NCBI GenBank assembly: GCA_041390905.1
Contig: JAWKPA010000012.1
Span: forward strand, 1,736,001 to 1,800,000
Direction: 5' to 3'
Source: JACKCD01 sp041390905
GTDB lineage: Bacteria > Chloroflexota > Anaerolineae > Promineifilales > Promineifilaceae
Length of the DNA stretch: 64,000 nucleotides
The translations under genes were made by a program, and so were the position numbers. Numbering within the stretch: the first letter of the stretch is position 1; each line of letters begins with the position of its first letter. Under the pieces are notes generated by a model. It was given only the letters and a program-made list of their open reading frames with translations. It did not search any database and was not told the DNA's origin. Below, piece by piece: positions 49,840 to 57,753 of this stretch.

Positions 49840-52491
49840 TTAACAAACCGCTTCGTGCGTCAAGCGATGATGCAGGGTATCCCATTGACCCGCCTGAATA
49901 TCCGGGAGAAAGTCGGTAACGTCCCAACCTTGCTTGATGGCGGTGGTAATGGTTGCAGCCTCACTGGCATAACCAAGCAAAATAGCCCCCACAATACGGC
50001 CGTTGGCAATAACCAATTTGCGATAGCGTTGAATGGCCTCGTCCTCTAACACGATCTCCTGCTCGCCAGGTTGCTCCGCGTTAAAACGGCCGATGGACGT
50101 GACATCCACGCCCACAACCTTGAGCGTCGTAGCAGGCACGACGGATTGATAGGTGGCCTGCCCCCCAACTGCGTTAATGGCTGCAACTCGCGCTTGTTCC
50201 GCAGCGATAGCCCACAAGCCAGGTAGTTCATTATTAAATTCACACATATCGCCGACAGCATAAACACCCGCCTCGCTTGTTTCCATTTCATTGGAAACCA
50301 CCACGCCTCGTTTGACCACCAGCCCCAAAGCCGCCGCCAATTCTGTATTGGGACGAATGCCAACGGCCGTTAAAAAGATGTCACAAGGCAGGCAGCAATC
50401 TGCTGACAGCCAAACTCGTTCTACATGTTCTTCGCCTCCCAAACTGACTACTTCTGCTTCCAATAAGATTTGCATACCAAGCTGCTCTAAATGCTGCTGC
50501 AAGAGGCGCGAACTGCTTTCGTCTAATTGGCGGCGCAGCAGCCAGGGGCCACGCTCCAAAATGGTCACATGCAAACCAAGTTTGAGCAAAGCATAGCCCG
50601 CTTCCAGCCCCAACAAGCCACCGCCAGCAATTACGGCGTGTTGGCAGCCATGCGTTTGCACATAGGCACGGATTTCCATCGCTTCATCGGCTTCGCGCAG
50701 CACAAAAGAGCCGGGAAGATCAAGGCCAGGAAGCGGCGGTAGATAGCTGGAACTGCCACAGGCCAGAATCAGGCGGTCATAGGGCAACGTTTCGCCCGTT
50801 GCCAGAATAACCCCACGACTATCTTTGTTTATTTCTGTCACCTGCGTGTTGAGCCAACTGGTGATTTGCCGTTCGTCATACCAGGTGTCAGAGTGCAGGT
50901 AAAGGCCGCTCATGGCGGAACGGTCGTAAATAAGACGACTAATCGCCATGCGGTTGTACAAAGGGTGTTTTTCCCGGCCAATGAGGTGGATGGCACAATC
51001 TGGATGATAACGGCGAACGGTGTCGGCTGCGGTGACACCCGCAATGCCATTGCCGATGATGACAACCTGTTTTACCGATTTGTCATACTCGACCGGTTCC
51101 TGCGGTGGCAAAACACCGCTGCCTTGTTCGGCACCTAACGAGACGGTCACGGCACCTTTAGCACGACACATGCAAGCCAGCCGGACATTATCGCCTGCCC
51201 CCATGCGCTGCAAGGTGGAGCGTTCATCCTGCCCCATTGCAGAGAGATTTTCCATACCGGCTACTACGGTTATGGGATCGGCACCACACAGCCCCATGCG
51301 ACAACCGGCTTCGATGGGTTGGTTGTTGTCTTCGGCGATTTCTAACAAGGATTGATCGGCCGTGGCGGAAACGGCCGTTTCGCCAAAAGTCACGGTGATT
51401 TCGCCAGAGGTCGTGTTAGACATGGTATTGGGAGATTTTGGGATGGAAACGGCCGTTTGTTTGCCAATACCCTTCTCCATCGCATAATCCCGCTCCTTGC
51501 GATACGTGCGGTTTATCCAAACAAGGGCTAACAAGATGACATGGCTACGCCCAGCCCAGATCAGCCAGGTAGGCAAACCAACCCCCAACAAACCAGCCAC
51601 AGCATTTGCCCAGGCAGGCAGAACAAACCAGTAAAACAACGAGATGGCAGCAGCCCCCCAAACGGCCGTAATTTTATTGGGTGTCACCTTGAGAAAGGTA
51701 TCCATAACGGTGAACAAGGCGACGCTTACCATCATATACAAGCCGGTTTGGGTGTAGAGTGTCAAAGCCGAGATGGTTGGCACATCGGGCAGCAGAAAAA
51801 AGGCCAAAATAAAACCGGGCATGGCGGCGGCGAAGAACTTACGGATGTTGGTGTAATGCCGATCAGAATCATGCAAATCGTCAAGATAAGCAGTTTCGGG
51901 ATTGAAGTCATAACAATTTTTTGTGCAACCCACGCAAGGCGTGCAATATTGATTGGGTACGATCTTAAAAGGGGTTTGGTTGTAAAGCCGTTGCACAGGG
52001 TAAAGCGGGCAAATGCTGCTGCACCAACCACTTTTTCCTTTGAATATAAAGCCGCCCAGCAAAGCAGTAAGCAAGGCCGCCAAAAGCAGTATGCCGCTTG
52101 CCGGGCCACTTTTAGAGAACAGCCATTTGCGACTAGAGGCCAAGACAAAAAAGCTAATCATGCCAATGACATAGCCATAATCGCGCCACCAGGCAGGCGG
52201 CGTCAATGCCCAACCCAGGTTGGCTCGGCGTGGTATCTGGTTAAAGGCGGCCAAAGGACATATATTGCGCCACAAGCCCGGTACGGTTAAGAAGATAAGG
52301 GGGAGTATCGGGACAAGAAGTTTCCAAAAAATTAATAATCCAATGTCAGGCAGCCAGATTAGGGTGCCTGACAGGACGAAGATAGCGCATATTGCAATGA
52401 TCCGGGTAACATGCCATAGCCATTCAGGGATGTGTGAATGCTCTCGCAGTTGGAGGTAATTAGGAAAAGGTGGTAATAATTGTGTTTTCAT
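49840..52491 (-). CDS. Three-part fusion: NapH-like membrane Fe-S protein + 2Fe-2S ferredoxin + NAD(P)H-dependent FAD reductase
   Basis: 883 aa. Residues ~1-330: six or more helices with Cys motifs of NapH/RdxA-type proteins (RNICPLAAFNQIPRR, GWCSSICPLYPVQRL, CTPCVGCTKNCYDF). ~360-450: ferredoxin domain (VTFGETAVSATADQSLLEIA, AGCRMGLCGADP, VRLACMCRAKG). ~465-850: pyridine-nucleotide-disulphide-type oxidoreductase of the nitrite-reductase-large-subunit/rubredoxin-reductase branch (VVIIGNGIAGVTAADTV, PLYNRMAISRLI, VIAGGGLLGLEAGYALL, VYAVGDMCEF). Predicted path: NAD(P)H to FAD to 2Fe-2S to membrane Fe-S/quinol. In the ferredoxin the usual third Cys is Asp. ATG 52491 preferred to TTG 52500. Confidence 0.9.
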   Translation of the reverse strand: MKTQLLPPFPNYLQLREHSHIPEWLWHVTRIIAICAIFVLSGTLIWLPDIGLLIFWKLLVPILPLIFLTVPGLWRNICPLAAFNQIPRRANLGWALTPPAWWRDYGYVIGMISFFVLASSRKWLFSKSGPASGILLLAALLTALLGGFIFKGKSGWCSSICPLYPVQRLYNQTPFKIVPNQYCTPCVGCTKNCYDFNPETAYLDDLHDSDRHYTNIRKFFAAAMPGFILAFFLLPDVPTISALTLYTQTGLYMMVSVALFTVMDTFLKVTPNKITAVWGAAAISLFYWFVLPAWANAVAGLLGVGLPTWLIWAGRSHVILLALVWINRTYRKERDYAMEKGIGKQTAVSIPKSPNTMSNTTSGEITVTFGETAVSATADQSLLEIAEDNNQPIEAGCRMGLCGADPITVVAGMENLSAMGQDERSTLQRMGAGDNVRLACMCRAKGAVTVSLGAEQGSGVLPPQEPVEYDKSVKQVVIIGNGIAGVTAADTVRRYHPDCAIHLIGREKHPLYNRMAISRLIYDRSAMSGLYLHSDTWYDERQITSWLNTQVTEINKDSRGVILATGETLPYDRLILACGSSSYLPPLPGLDLPGSFVLREADEAMEIRAYVQTHGCQHAVIAGGGLLGLEAGYALLKLGLHVTILERGPWLLRRQLDESSSRLLQQHLEQLGMQILLEAEVVSLGGEEHVERVWLSADCCLPCDIFLTAVGIRPNTELAAALGLVVKRGVVVSNEMETSEAGVYAVGDMCEFNNELPGLWAIAAEQARVAAINAVGGQATYQSVVPATTLKVVGVDVTSIGRFNAEQPGEQEIVLEDEAIQRYRKLVIANGRIVGAILLGYASEAATITTAIKQGWDVTDFLPDIQAGQWDTLHHRLTHEAVC

Positions 52492-52888
52492 TTTGAACAA
52501 TACTGCAAACTCTAATCCAATACATAAACCGCTACTTTGTTGTCACGTACAAACCTTGCTCGTACATGCCATAATAGTGAGCAGAAATGGCAAAAAAGCA
52601 ACGCCCTGGTCAAAAATTGGTAAGGGAGTACCGTCATTAGCTGAGAAATAATTAAGTTTGTCAAGCGGGTTTATTGTGTCTCAGCAATCCTCGGTTTGGA
52701 AGCAAAAACTGACCAACTCGTAGCGACGGTCGTCGCTGCTATGTGCTTTGGCCTATTCTGCGGGTTTCTTTCTTTCCTGCATATAAAGGCCAGAAACCCG
52801 CAGAGCGGATAAAAAAGGCATCCCCGCAGAGCATGGGTGTCTGTCGTGATTTGTCAAACTGAGAATTGGTGCCTATTGCAAAAACGTT
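52492..52888. other. Intergenic, no gene seen
   Basis: About 400 bases between divergent genes. Contains AGCGACGGTCGTCGCT (a 16-bp perfect palindrome near 52722-52737) and CTGCGGG/AAACCCGCAG inverted arms around 52756-52803 that could form a hairpin. Nothing coding is apparent. Confidence 0.5.
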
Positions 52889-52917
52889 TTGACCACGCCC
52901 ACCAATACCGCTACAAT
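52889..52917 (+). promoter_or_regulatory. Promoter of the glycosyltransferase cluster
   Basis: TTGACC (5/6), 17 bp, TACAAT (5/6); transcription would start near 52924, leaving a ~19-nt leader that includes GAGGG. Confidence 0.7.
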
Positions 52918-52942
52918 CCCCCCGCATTAGAGGGTACTGTTT

Positions 52943-53713
52943 ATGAAAAAACCAACGACCTTCGTTATTGTGCCGACCTATAACGAAGCAGATAATTTGA
53001 ATGATTTGGTCTCCCAATTGCTGGTACTGCCGGTGAATGTGGGTGTCGTTGTTGTAGATGACAATTCGCCTGACGGCACCGGGGTGCTGGCCGATGCGTG
53101 GGCAGCCCAGGAGCCGGAGCGGGTGCATGTGGTGCATCGGGCGGGCAAGCTGGGGCTGGGAACAGCCTATATCGCCGGGTTCAAAAAGGCACTTTACGAG
53201 TTGGGGGCGCAGCGAGTGATGACGATGGATGCTGATTTTTCCCACAACCCGCGCTACATTCCGGCGATGATTGAAATGAGCCAGAGCAAGCATGTCGTTA
53301 TTGGCTCACGCTATGTGGCCGGGGGTGGGTCACGCAACTGCACCTGGAAGCGGGTGTGGTTGAGCCGGGGGGCGAATCTGGGGGCGCGGCTGCTGCTGGG
53401 GCTGAAGGCCAATGACGCAACGGCCGGTTTTCGTCTCTATCGCCGCGAAGTCCTGGAGTCCATTCCCCTCGATCAAATTTTTTCCAGCGGCTACTCTTTT
53501 TTAGTAGAAATGCTCTTTTTGTCGCAGCGGCGCGGCTGGCAAATTGGCGAGGTACCCATTATTTTTGAAGATCGACGCAAAGGCACGACGAAGATTTCGC
53601 GTAACGAAGTGTTTAAAGGGCAGTATACGCTGTTGCGGCTTTTTGTGCGGCGTTTACGTGGCGGGGAGCCACGGCGACCGGCGGTTCCCGTTACACCAGA
53701 GTTTCCAAACTAA
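52943..53713 (+). CDS. Polyprenol-phosphate mannosyltransferase-like GT2 (DPM1 type)
   Basis: 256 aa, catalytic domain only, no membrane helices (as Dpm1). Transfers a hexose from GDP/UDP to a lipid phosphate at the cytoplasmic face. VIVPTYNEADNLNDLV, VVVDDNSPDGTGVLAD, LGLGTAYIAGFKKAL, TMDADFSHNPRYIPAM (DxD), SGYSFLVEMLFLSQRRGW and PIIFEDRRKGTTKIS are all DPM1 landmarks. Head of a five-gene cluster with a methyltransferase and three GT-C-like proteins, which could use the lipid-linked sugar. Confidence 0.92.
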   Translation: MKKPTTFVIVPTYNEADNLNDLVSQLLVLPVNVGVVVVDDNSPDGTGVLADAWAAQEPERVHVVHRAGKLGLGTAYIAGFKKALYELGAQRVMTMDADFSHNPRYIPAMIEMSQSKHVVIGSRYVAGGGSRNCTWKRVWLSRGANLGARLLLGLKANDATAGFRLYRREVLESIPLDQIFSSGYSFLVEMLFLSQRRGWQIGEVPIIFEDRRKGTTKISRNEVFKGQYTLLRLFVRRLRGGEPRRPAVPVTPEFPN

Positions 53714-54621
53714 TGATTGATGTTGTTTGTAATTTATGCGGTCAGGACGACTGGGTGGTGCAGTTCCCGGCGACGATGAACGGCCGTTTACCCGATGTTT
53801 CTGCCTTTCGCTGCACCAGTGCCGAATATGGCAGCCATGCCCAAATTGTGCGCTGCAACCAGTGCGGCCTCGTTTATGCCAACCCACGCTGGTCAGACGA
53901 CGAGTTGACCGCGCTTTATGCAGCGGTTGAGGACAACACCTACAGCGAGGAGCGCGAGGGGCGCGAGTTGACCTTTCGCAAACATTTGCAGGCGATGGAA
54001 AAGGTGGTGGGGCAGGCAAACGGCCGTTCCTTGCTCGACGTCGGAGCCTACATTGGCGTGTTTGTCGAAGTAGCGCAGCAGGCCGGCTGGAACGCCTATG
54101 GCGTGGAGCCATCCGAGTGGGCCGTGGATGAGGCGCGGCGGCGCGGCTTGACGCTGATTCAGGGAACGCAGGATGCCCCGGCGCTGGCTGGCTGCCAATT
54201 CGACGTGGTGACAATGTGGGACGTGATTGAGCATGTGGCCGACCCTAGCAGCGAGATTGCCAAAGCGCGGCGGCTGCTCAAACCGGGCGGCTGGTTATTG
54301 CTCCACACCATGGACAGCGACAGCAAGCTGGCACGTCTGATGGGCGGTCGCTGGCCGTGGCTAATGGACATGCACCTCTATTATTTTAGCCAGAAGACGC
54401 TGGCCGCCATGCTGGAAAAACACGGCTTCGAGGTGGTGTGGTCGGGGGCGCAGGGGCGATATTTGCGGCTGGGGTATGTGGCAACACGAATTGCCGGGCT
54501 AAATCGGCCGTTGGGTCGGCTGGCGCACGCCCTTGCTCGTGGGTTAAATCTGCAAGAAGTGGCCGTGCCGCTCAACTTTGGCGATCTGTTCACCATTTAC
54601 GCTCGCCGTCGGCTGGAATGA
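53713..54621 (+). CDS. Zinc-ribbon SAM-dependent methyltransferase
   Basis: 302 aa. N-terminal four-Cys knuckle (VVCNLCGQDDW, VRCNQCGLVYANPRW), then a class I methyltransferase: LLDVGAYIGVFVEVAQQAGW (motif I), FDVVTMWDVIEHVADPSSEI, RRLLKPGGWLLLHTMDSDS. Typical of cluster-borne sugar or lipid methyltransferases. Start overlaps the upstream stop by one base (TAATG), and the stop overlaps the next start (ATGA), so it is fully coupled in the operon. Confidence 0.9.
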   Translation: MIDVVCNLCGQDDWVVQFPATMNGRLPDVSAFRCTSAEYGSHAQIVRCNQCGLVYANPRWSDDELTALYAAVEDNTYSEEREGRELTFRKHLQAMEKVVGQANGRSLLDVGAYIGVFVEVAQQAGWNAYGVEPSEWAVDEARRRGLTLIQGTQDAPALAGCQFDVVTMWDVIEHVADPSSEIAKARRLLKPGGWLLLHTMDSDSKLARLMGGRWPWLMDMHLYYFSQKTLAAMLEKHGFEVVWSGAQGRYLRLGYVATRIAGLNRPLGRLAHALARGLNLQEVAVPLNFGDLFTIYARRRLE

Positions 54622-56117
54622 GTGGCAAAAAGCTGTTTTTAGCCGTTTGGGGGCTGGGGCTGTTCGGCATGGGGGTGCGGGAGACGCTTGACCCCGACAT
54701 GTGGTGGCATTTGCGAACCGGCGAAGCGATTTTGCGCGATGGCCTGCCGCAGCACGATATTTTTTCCTTCACCGTCCCCCATCATGCCTGGGTGACGCAT
54801 GAATGGTTGTCGCAGGTCGTCATGTGGCTGGTTTACCGGGCTGCCGGGCTACCGGGGTTGATGGTGTGGGCGGCGTTGCTGGTGGTGGCAACATTTGCCC
54901 TGCTGCTGGCGGCAGCATTAACTGCTACGCGCCACAGTGGGGTGAGCCAGCCCAAGCAGCTTTATCTACCTGCCTTTTTTGCCCTGTGGGGGGCGATTGC
55001 CTCGGCGATTGTCTGGGGGGCGCGGCCGCAGATGGTGAATTTGCTGTTTGGGGCGGCGTTTGTCTGGCTGCTGGAGCGGGTGCGGGCGGGGCGCGGCGGC
55101 GCGGGGCAAGGGTGGTGGCTGGTGGGATTAACGGCCGTTTGGGCCAATCTCCACAGTGGCTACCTCTTTGGCGTGGTGCTGCTGGCAACCTTCACCCTGT
55201 CCGAAGCGGCGCAGCGATGGCGGCAGCCCAACAATGCCGCCCTGATGAGCTGGCCGACGCTCCGTTTGTTAGGATTGACGACCGCAGGCTGTTTTTTGGC
55301 GGCGGCGCTGAACCCCAGCGGCACGGCCATCTGGTTTTACCCCTTTGCCACGCTCGGCAGCGCGGCGATGCAAAGCTATATTCAGGAATGGCAGCCACCC
55401 ACGCTGGGGGCGGTGGCATTTTGGCCCTTTTTTGTGCTGCTGGTGGTGGTGTTGCTGCTGTTGCAGCGGGATGGGCGCAAGCGCAGGCAGCAGACCGCCG
55501 AGGTTTTCAAAACTGCGGAGGTCTTTGTGGCACCGTTTTGGAGCGATGTGGTGCTGGTGCTGGGAACGGCCGTTGCCAGCCTGGGTTCAGCGCGGCATAT
55601 TCCCCTGTTTGTGCTGGTGGCGGTGCCTGTTTTGGCGAGATTGGTTGATTGGAGATTGGAGATTAAAGAAAGTCAGCCAGCGTCGGCGGTATGGCGATGG
55701 GTGAATGTGGGGTTGGTGGCGGTGATGGTGGGTGTTGTGGGGGTGTGGACGGCCGTTAAAGTGGCGGGGAATGAGGCGGCTATTGCCAAACAGTACCCGG
55801 TGGCGGCGGTGGATTTTTTGCAGGAAAACGGGCTGGTGCGGGGGTACAACAGCTACAATTGGGGAGGGTATCTCATTTGGCGCGGGCTGCCGGTGTTTGT
55901 GGACGGGCGGGCGGATGTGTATGGCGACCCGTTTTTACAGCTTTACCGGCAGACGTTTGAGGGGCAGTTGGGTTGGGAACGGCCGTTAGACGATTACGCC
56001 GTACAATATGTGCTGATTGAGCGGGATGTGGTGCTGGCGCAGCTTTTGGCGACCAGCCCCCGCTGGACGGAAGCGTATCACGATGACCTGGCGCAAATTT
56101 TTACGCGAACGCCCTGA
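54618..56117 (+). CDS. Polytopic membrane protein, GT-C-like
   Basis: 499 aa from ATG 54618 (ATGA overlap with methyltransferase). About 10-12 helices. First periplasmic loop RETLDPDMWWHLRTGEAILR with acidic DPD pair, then FSFTVPHHAWVTHEWLSQV, a layout seen in uncharacterised GT-C/PMT-like proteins. Large C-terminal soluble loop (NSYNWGGYLIWRGLPVFVDG, RADVYGDPF). A short in-frame GGAGATTGGAGATT repeat (55649-55672) encodes VDWRLEIKES between two helices. Function inferred as lipid-linked sugar transfer or polymer assembly. Confidence 0.75.
   Translation: MSGKKLFLAVWGLGLFGMGVRETLDPDMWWHLRTGEAILRDGLPQHDIFSFTVPHHAWVTHEWLSQVVMWLVYRAAGLPGLMVWAALLVVATFALLLAAALTATRHSGVSQPKQLYLPAFFALWGAIASAIVWGARPQMVNLLFGAAFVWLLERVRAGRGGAGQGWWLVGLTAVWANLHSGYLFGVVLLATFTLSEAAQRWRQPNNAALMSWPTLRLLGLTTAGCFLAAALNPSGTAIWFYPFATLGSAAMQSYIQEWQPPTLGAVAFWPFFVLLVVVLLLLQRDGRKRRQQTAEVFKTAEVFVAPFWSDVVLVLGTAVASLGSARHIPLFVLVAVPVLARLVDWRLEIKESQPASAVWRWVNVGLVAVMVGVVGVWTAVKVAGNEAAIAKQYPVAAVDFLQENGLVRGYNSYNWGGYLIWRGLPVFVDGRADVYGDPFLQLYRQTFEGQLGWERPLDDYAVQYVLIERDVVLAQLLATSPRWTEAYHDDLAQIFTRTP
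55649..55674. repeat. GGAGATT half repeat in coding sequence
   Basis: TTGATTGGAGATTGGAGATT, identical in style to the intergenic family, read in frame as VDWRLEI. Confidence 0.6.
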
Positions 56118-57699
56118 CTGGCTGTGGCTGGCGCTGCTGGGGTTAGCGTTGCAAGCGGTGTGGGCGTGGCGGTTACAGCACCCTTCCTATTTTGATGCCT
56201 ATTACTACGCCACCAACGGGCAGCGGCTGGCCGATGGCTATGGCTTTACCGAGCAAATCATCTGGCAATTTTTGGACGACCCGCAGGGGTTGCCCACCCC
56301 CAGCCACACCTATTGGATGCCGCTGCCGTCGCTGCTGGCGGCGGCGGGTTACAAACTTTGGCCGAGCTTTCGCGGGATGCAGCTTCCGTTCTGGCTATTG
56401 GCGGGGCTGCTGCCGCTGCTGGCTTTTGGCATAAGCTGGCGGCTGTCGGGGACGCGCTGGCAGGCGTGGACGGCCGCTTTGTTTACTGCTTCGGGCGGGT
56501 TTTACAATACCTTTTGGAGCCAGCCCTCCACATTTGCGCCGATTGCCTGGCTGGGTGGGGGGTGTTTGTGGGCGTTGGGAACGGCCGTTACCCACAACCA
56601 ACGCCGCCACTGGTTTCTGGCCGGGCTGCTGGCCGGGCTGGCCCACCTGACGCGAGCCGACGGGGTGCTGTTTTTGCTGGTGGGGGTGTGGGTTTGGTTG
56701 GTTAACGTCTGGGCGAGACGGCGGGGAGACGATGGGAACAGCGTGGCAAGCCAGTTTCCCCCGCCATCCCGCCCCTACAATGCCACGCTCCACTCCCCAC
56801 GCTCCACTCTCCACACTCCACTCTCCCTCCTCCTCGGCTACCTCCTCATCATGTCCCCCTGGTTTTGGCACAACTGGCAACTGCTGGGGCGGCTGCTCCC
56901 CACTTCCGGCACGCAAACCATTTTTTTGACCACCTATGATGATTTGTTTGCTTACGGCCGTTCCTTCACCCTCTCCAGCTATTTGGCCTGGGGGTGGAAC
57001 AACATTTTGTGGTCAAAGCTGGTGGCGTTGGGAGAGGCGGGGCAACTGTTTGGGGCGGTGGCGTGCCTCATTTTTCTCACGCCGCTGGTGGTTTGGGGGT
57101 GGTGGGGGGTGCGAAAACGGCCGTTTCCCCATCCATTCACCTGGTACACCCTCACCCTCTTCGCCGTCATGGTGCTGCTCTTCACCTTTCCCGCCGGGCG
57201 CGGCAGCTTGCTCCACTCCTCGGCCGCCATTTGGCCGTGGCTGATGGCGCTGGCGGCGGCGGGGCTTGGCTTTGCCACCGATTGGCGCACCGCTCGTTGG
57301 CCGCACCCCAACCCGGAGCAAATGAAGCGGATTTACGCGGGGATGTTTGTCGCCGTGGCCTTGGTGATGACGGCGGTGATTGGCTGGCTGCGAACGCCAG
57401 AACGTGATTATGTAGCCTTGTTTGAGCAGGTGGCGGCGATGGTGCCGGAAACGGCCGTTGTGATGGTCGGCAATGCCCCCGGCTTTTATTACCACACCGG
57501 TCTATCGGCCATCACCATTCCCAATGAGCCGCCCGACGTGCTACTGGCAGTGGCACAGCGGTACGGTGCAACCCACCTGCTGCTGGACAAAGACACCCCG
57601 CTGCCGCTGCGTGGCCTGTATCAAGGAGACGAAGCGGCGGCTGGTTTTGAACTGGTCGCCTCGTTTGAGATGGTCAATTTATATCGGGTGGGGGATTAG
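56083..57699 (+). CDS. GT39/ArnT-like membrane glycosyltransferase
   Basis: 538 aa from ATG 56083, overlapping the upstream gene by 35 bases. Around 11 helices; first loop HPSYFDAYYYATNGQRLADG followed by the HTYWMPLPSLLAA segment, typical of PMT/ArnT-like glycosyltransferases that take sugars from polyprenyl-phosphate. A loop near residues 220-245 (PSRPYNATLHSPRSTLHTPL) is encoded by a CT-rich repeat of CACTCCCCACGCTCCACTC units. The donor could be made by the DPM1-like enzyme at 52943. Confidence 0.8.
   Translation: MTWRKFLRERPDWLWLALLGLALQAVWAWRLQHPSYFDAYYYATNGQRLADGYGFTEQIIWQFLDDPQGLPTPSHTYWMPLPSLLAAAGYKLWPSFRGMQLPFWLLAGLLPLLAFGISWRLSGTRWQAWTAALFTASGGFYNTFWSQPSTFAPIAWLGGGCLWALGTAVTHNQRRHWFLAGLLAGLAHLTRADGVLFLLVGVWVWLVNVWARRRGDDGNSVASQFPPPSRPYNATLHSPRSTLHTPLSLLLGYLLIMSPWFWHNWQLLGRLLPTSGTQTIFLTTYDDLFAYGRSFTLSSYLAWGWNNILWSKLVALGEAGQLFGAVACLIFLTPLVVWGWWGVRKRPFPHPFTWYTLTLFAVMVLLFTFPAGRGSLLHSSAAIWPWLMALAAAGLGFATDWRTARWPHPNPEQMKRIYAGMFVAVALVMTAVIGWLRTPERDYVALFEQVAAMVPETAVVMVGNAPGFYYHTGLSAITIPNEPPDVLLAVAQRYGATHLLLDKDTPLPLRGLYQGDEAAAGFELVASFEMVNLYRVGD
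56788..56832. repeat. CTCCACTCCCCACGCTC repeat in coding sequence
   Basis: Tandem CTCCACTC/CTCCACACTCC units in frame within the GT39-like gene; similar CCCCACACCCCAC run at 58316-58350 in the next gene. Confidence 0.55.
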
Positions 57700-57702
57700 G
57701 GC

Positions 57703-57738
57703 TATTGGTTATTGGCACAGCAGTCCCAATAACCAATA
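57703..57738 (+). terminator. TATTGGTTATTGG hairpin repeat
   Basis: TATTGGTTATTGG (57703-57715) and CCAATAACCAATA (57726-57738) pair perfectly, 10-nt loop; an extra CCAATAACC unit follows. Lies 3 bases after the stop; no T-run. Confidence 0.65.
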
Positions 57739-57753
57739 ACCAATAACCACTTT

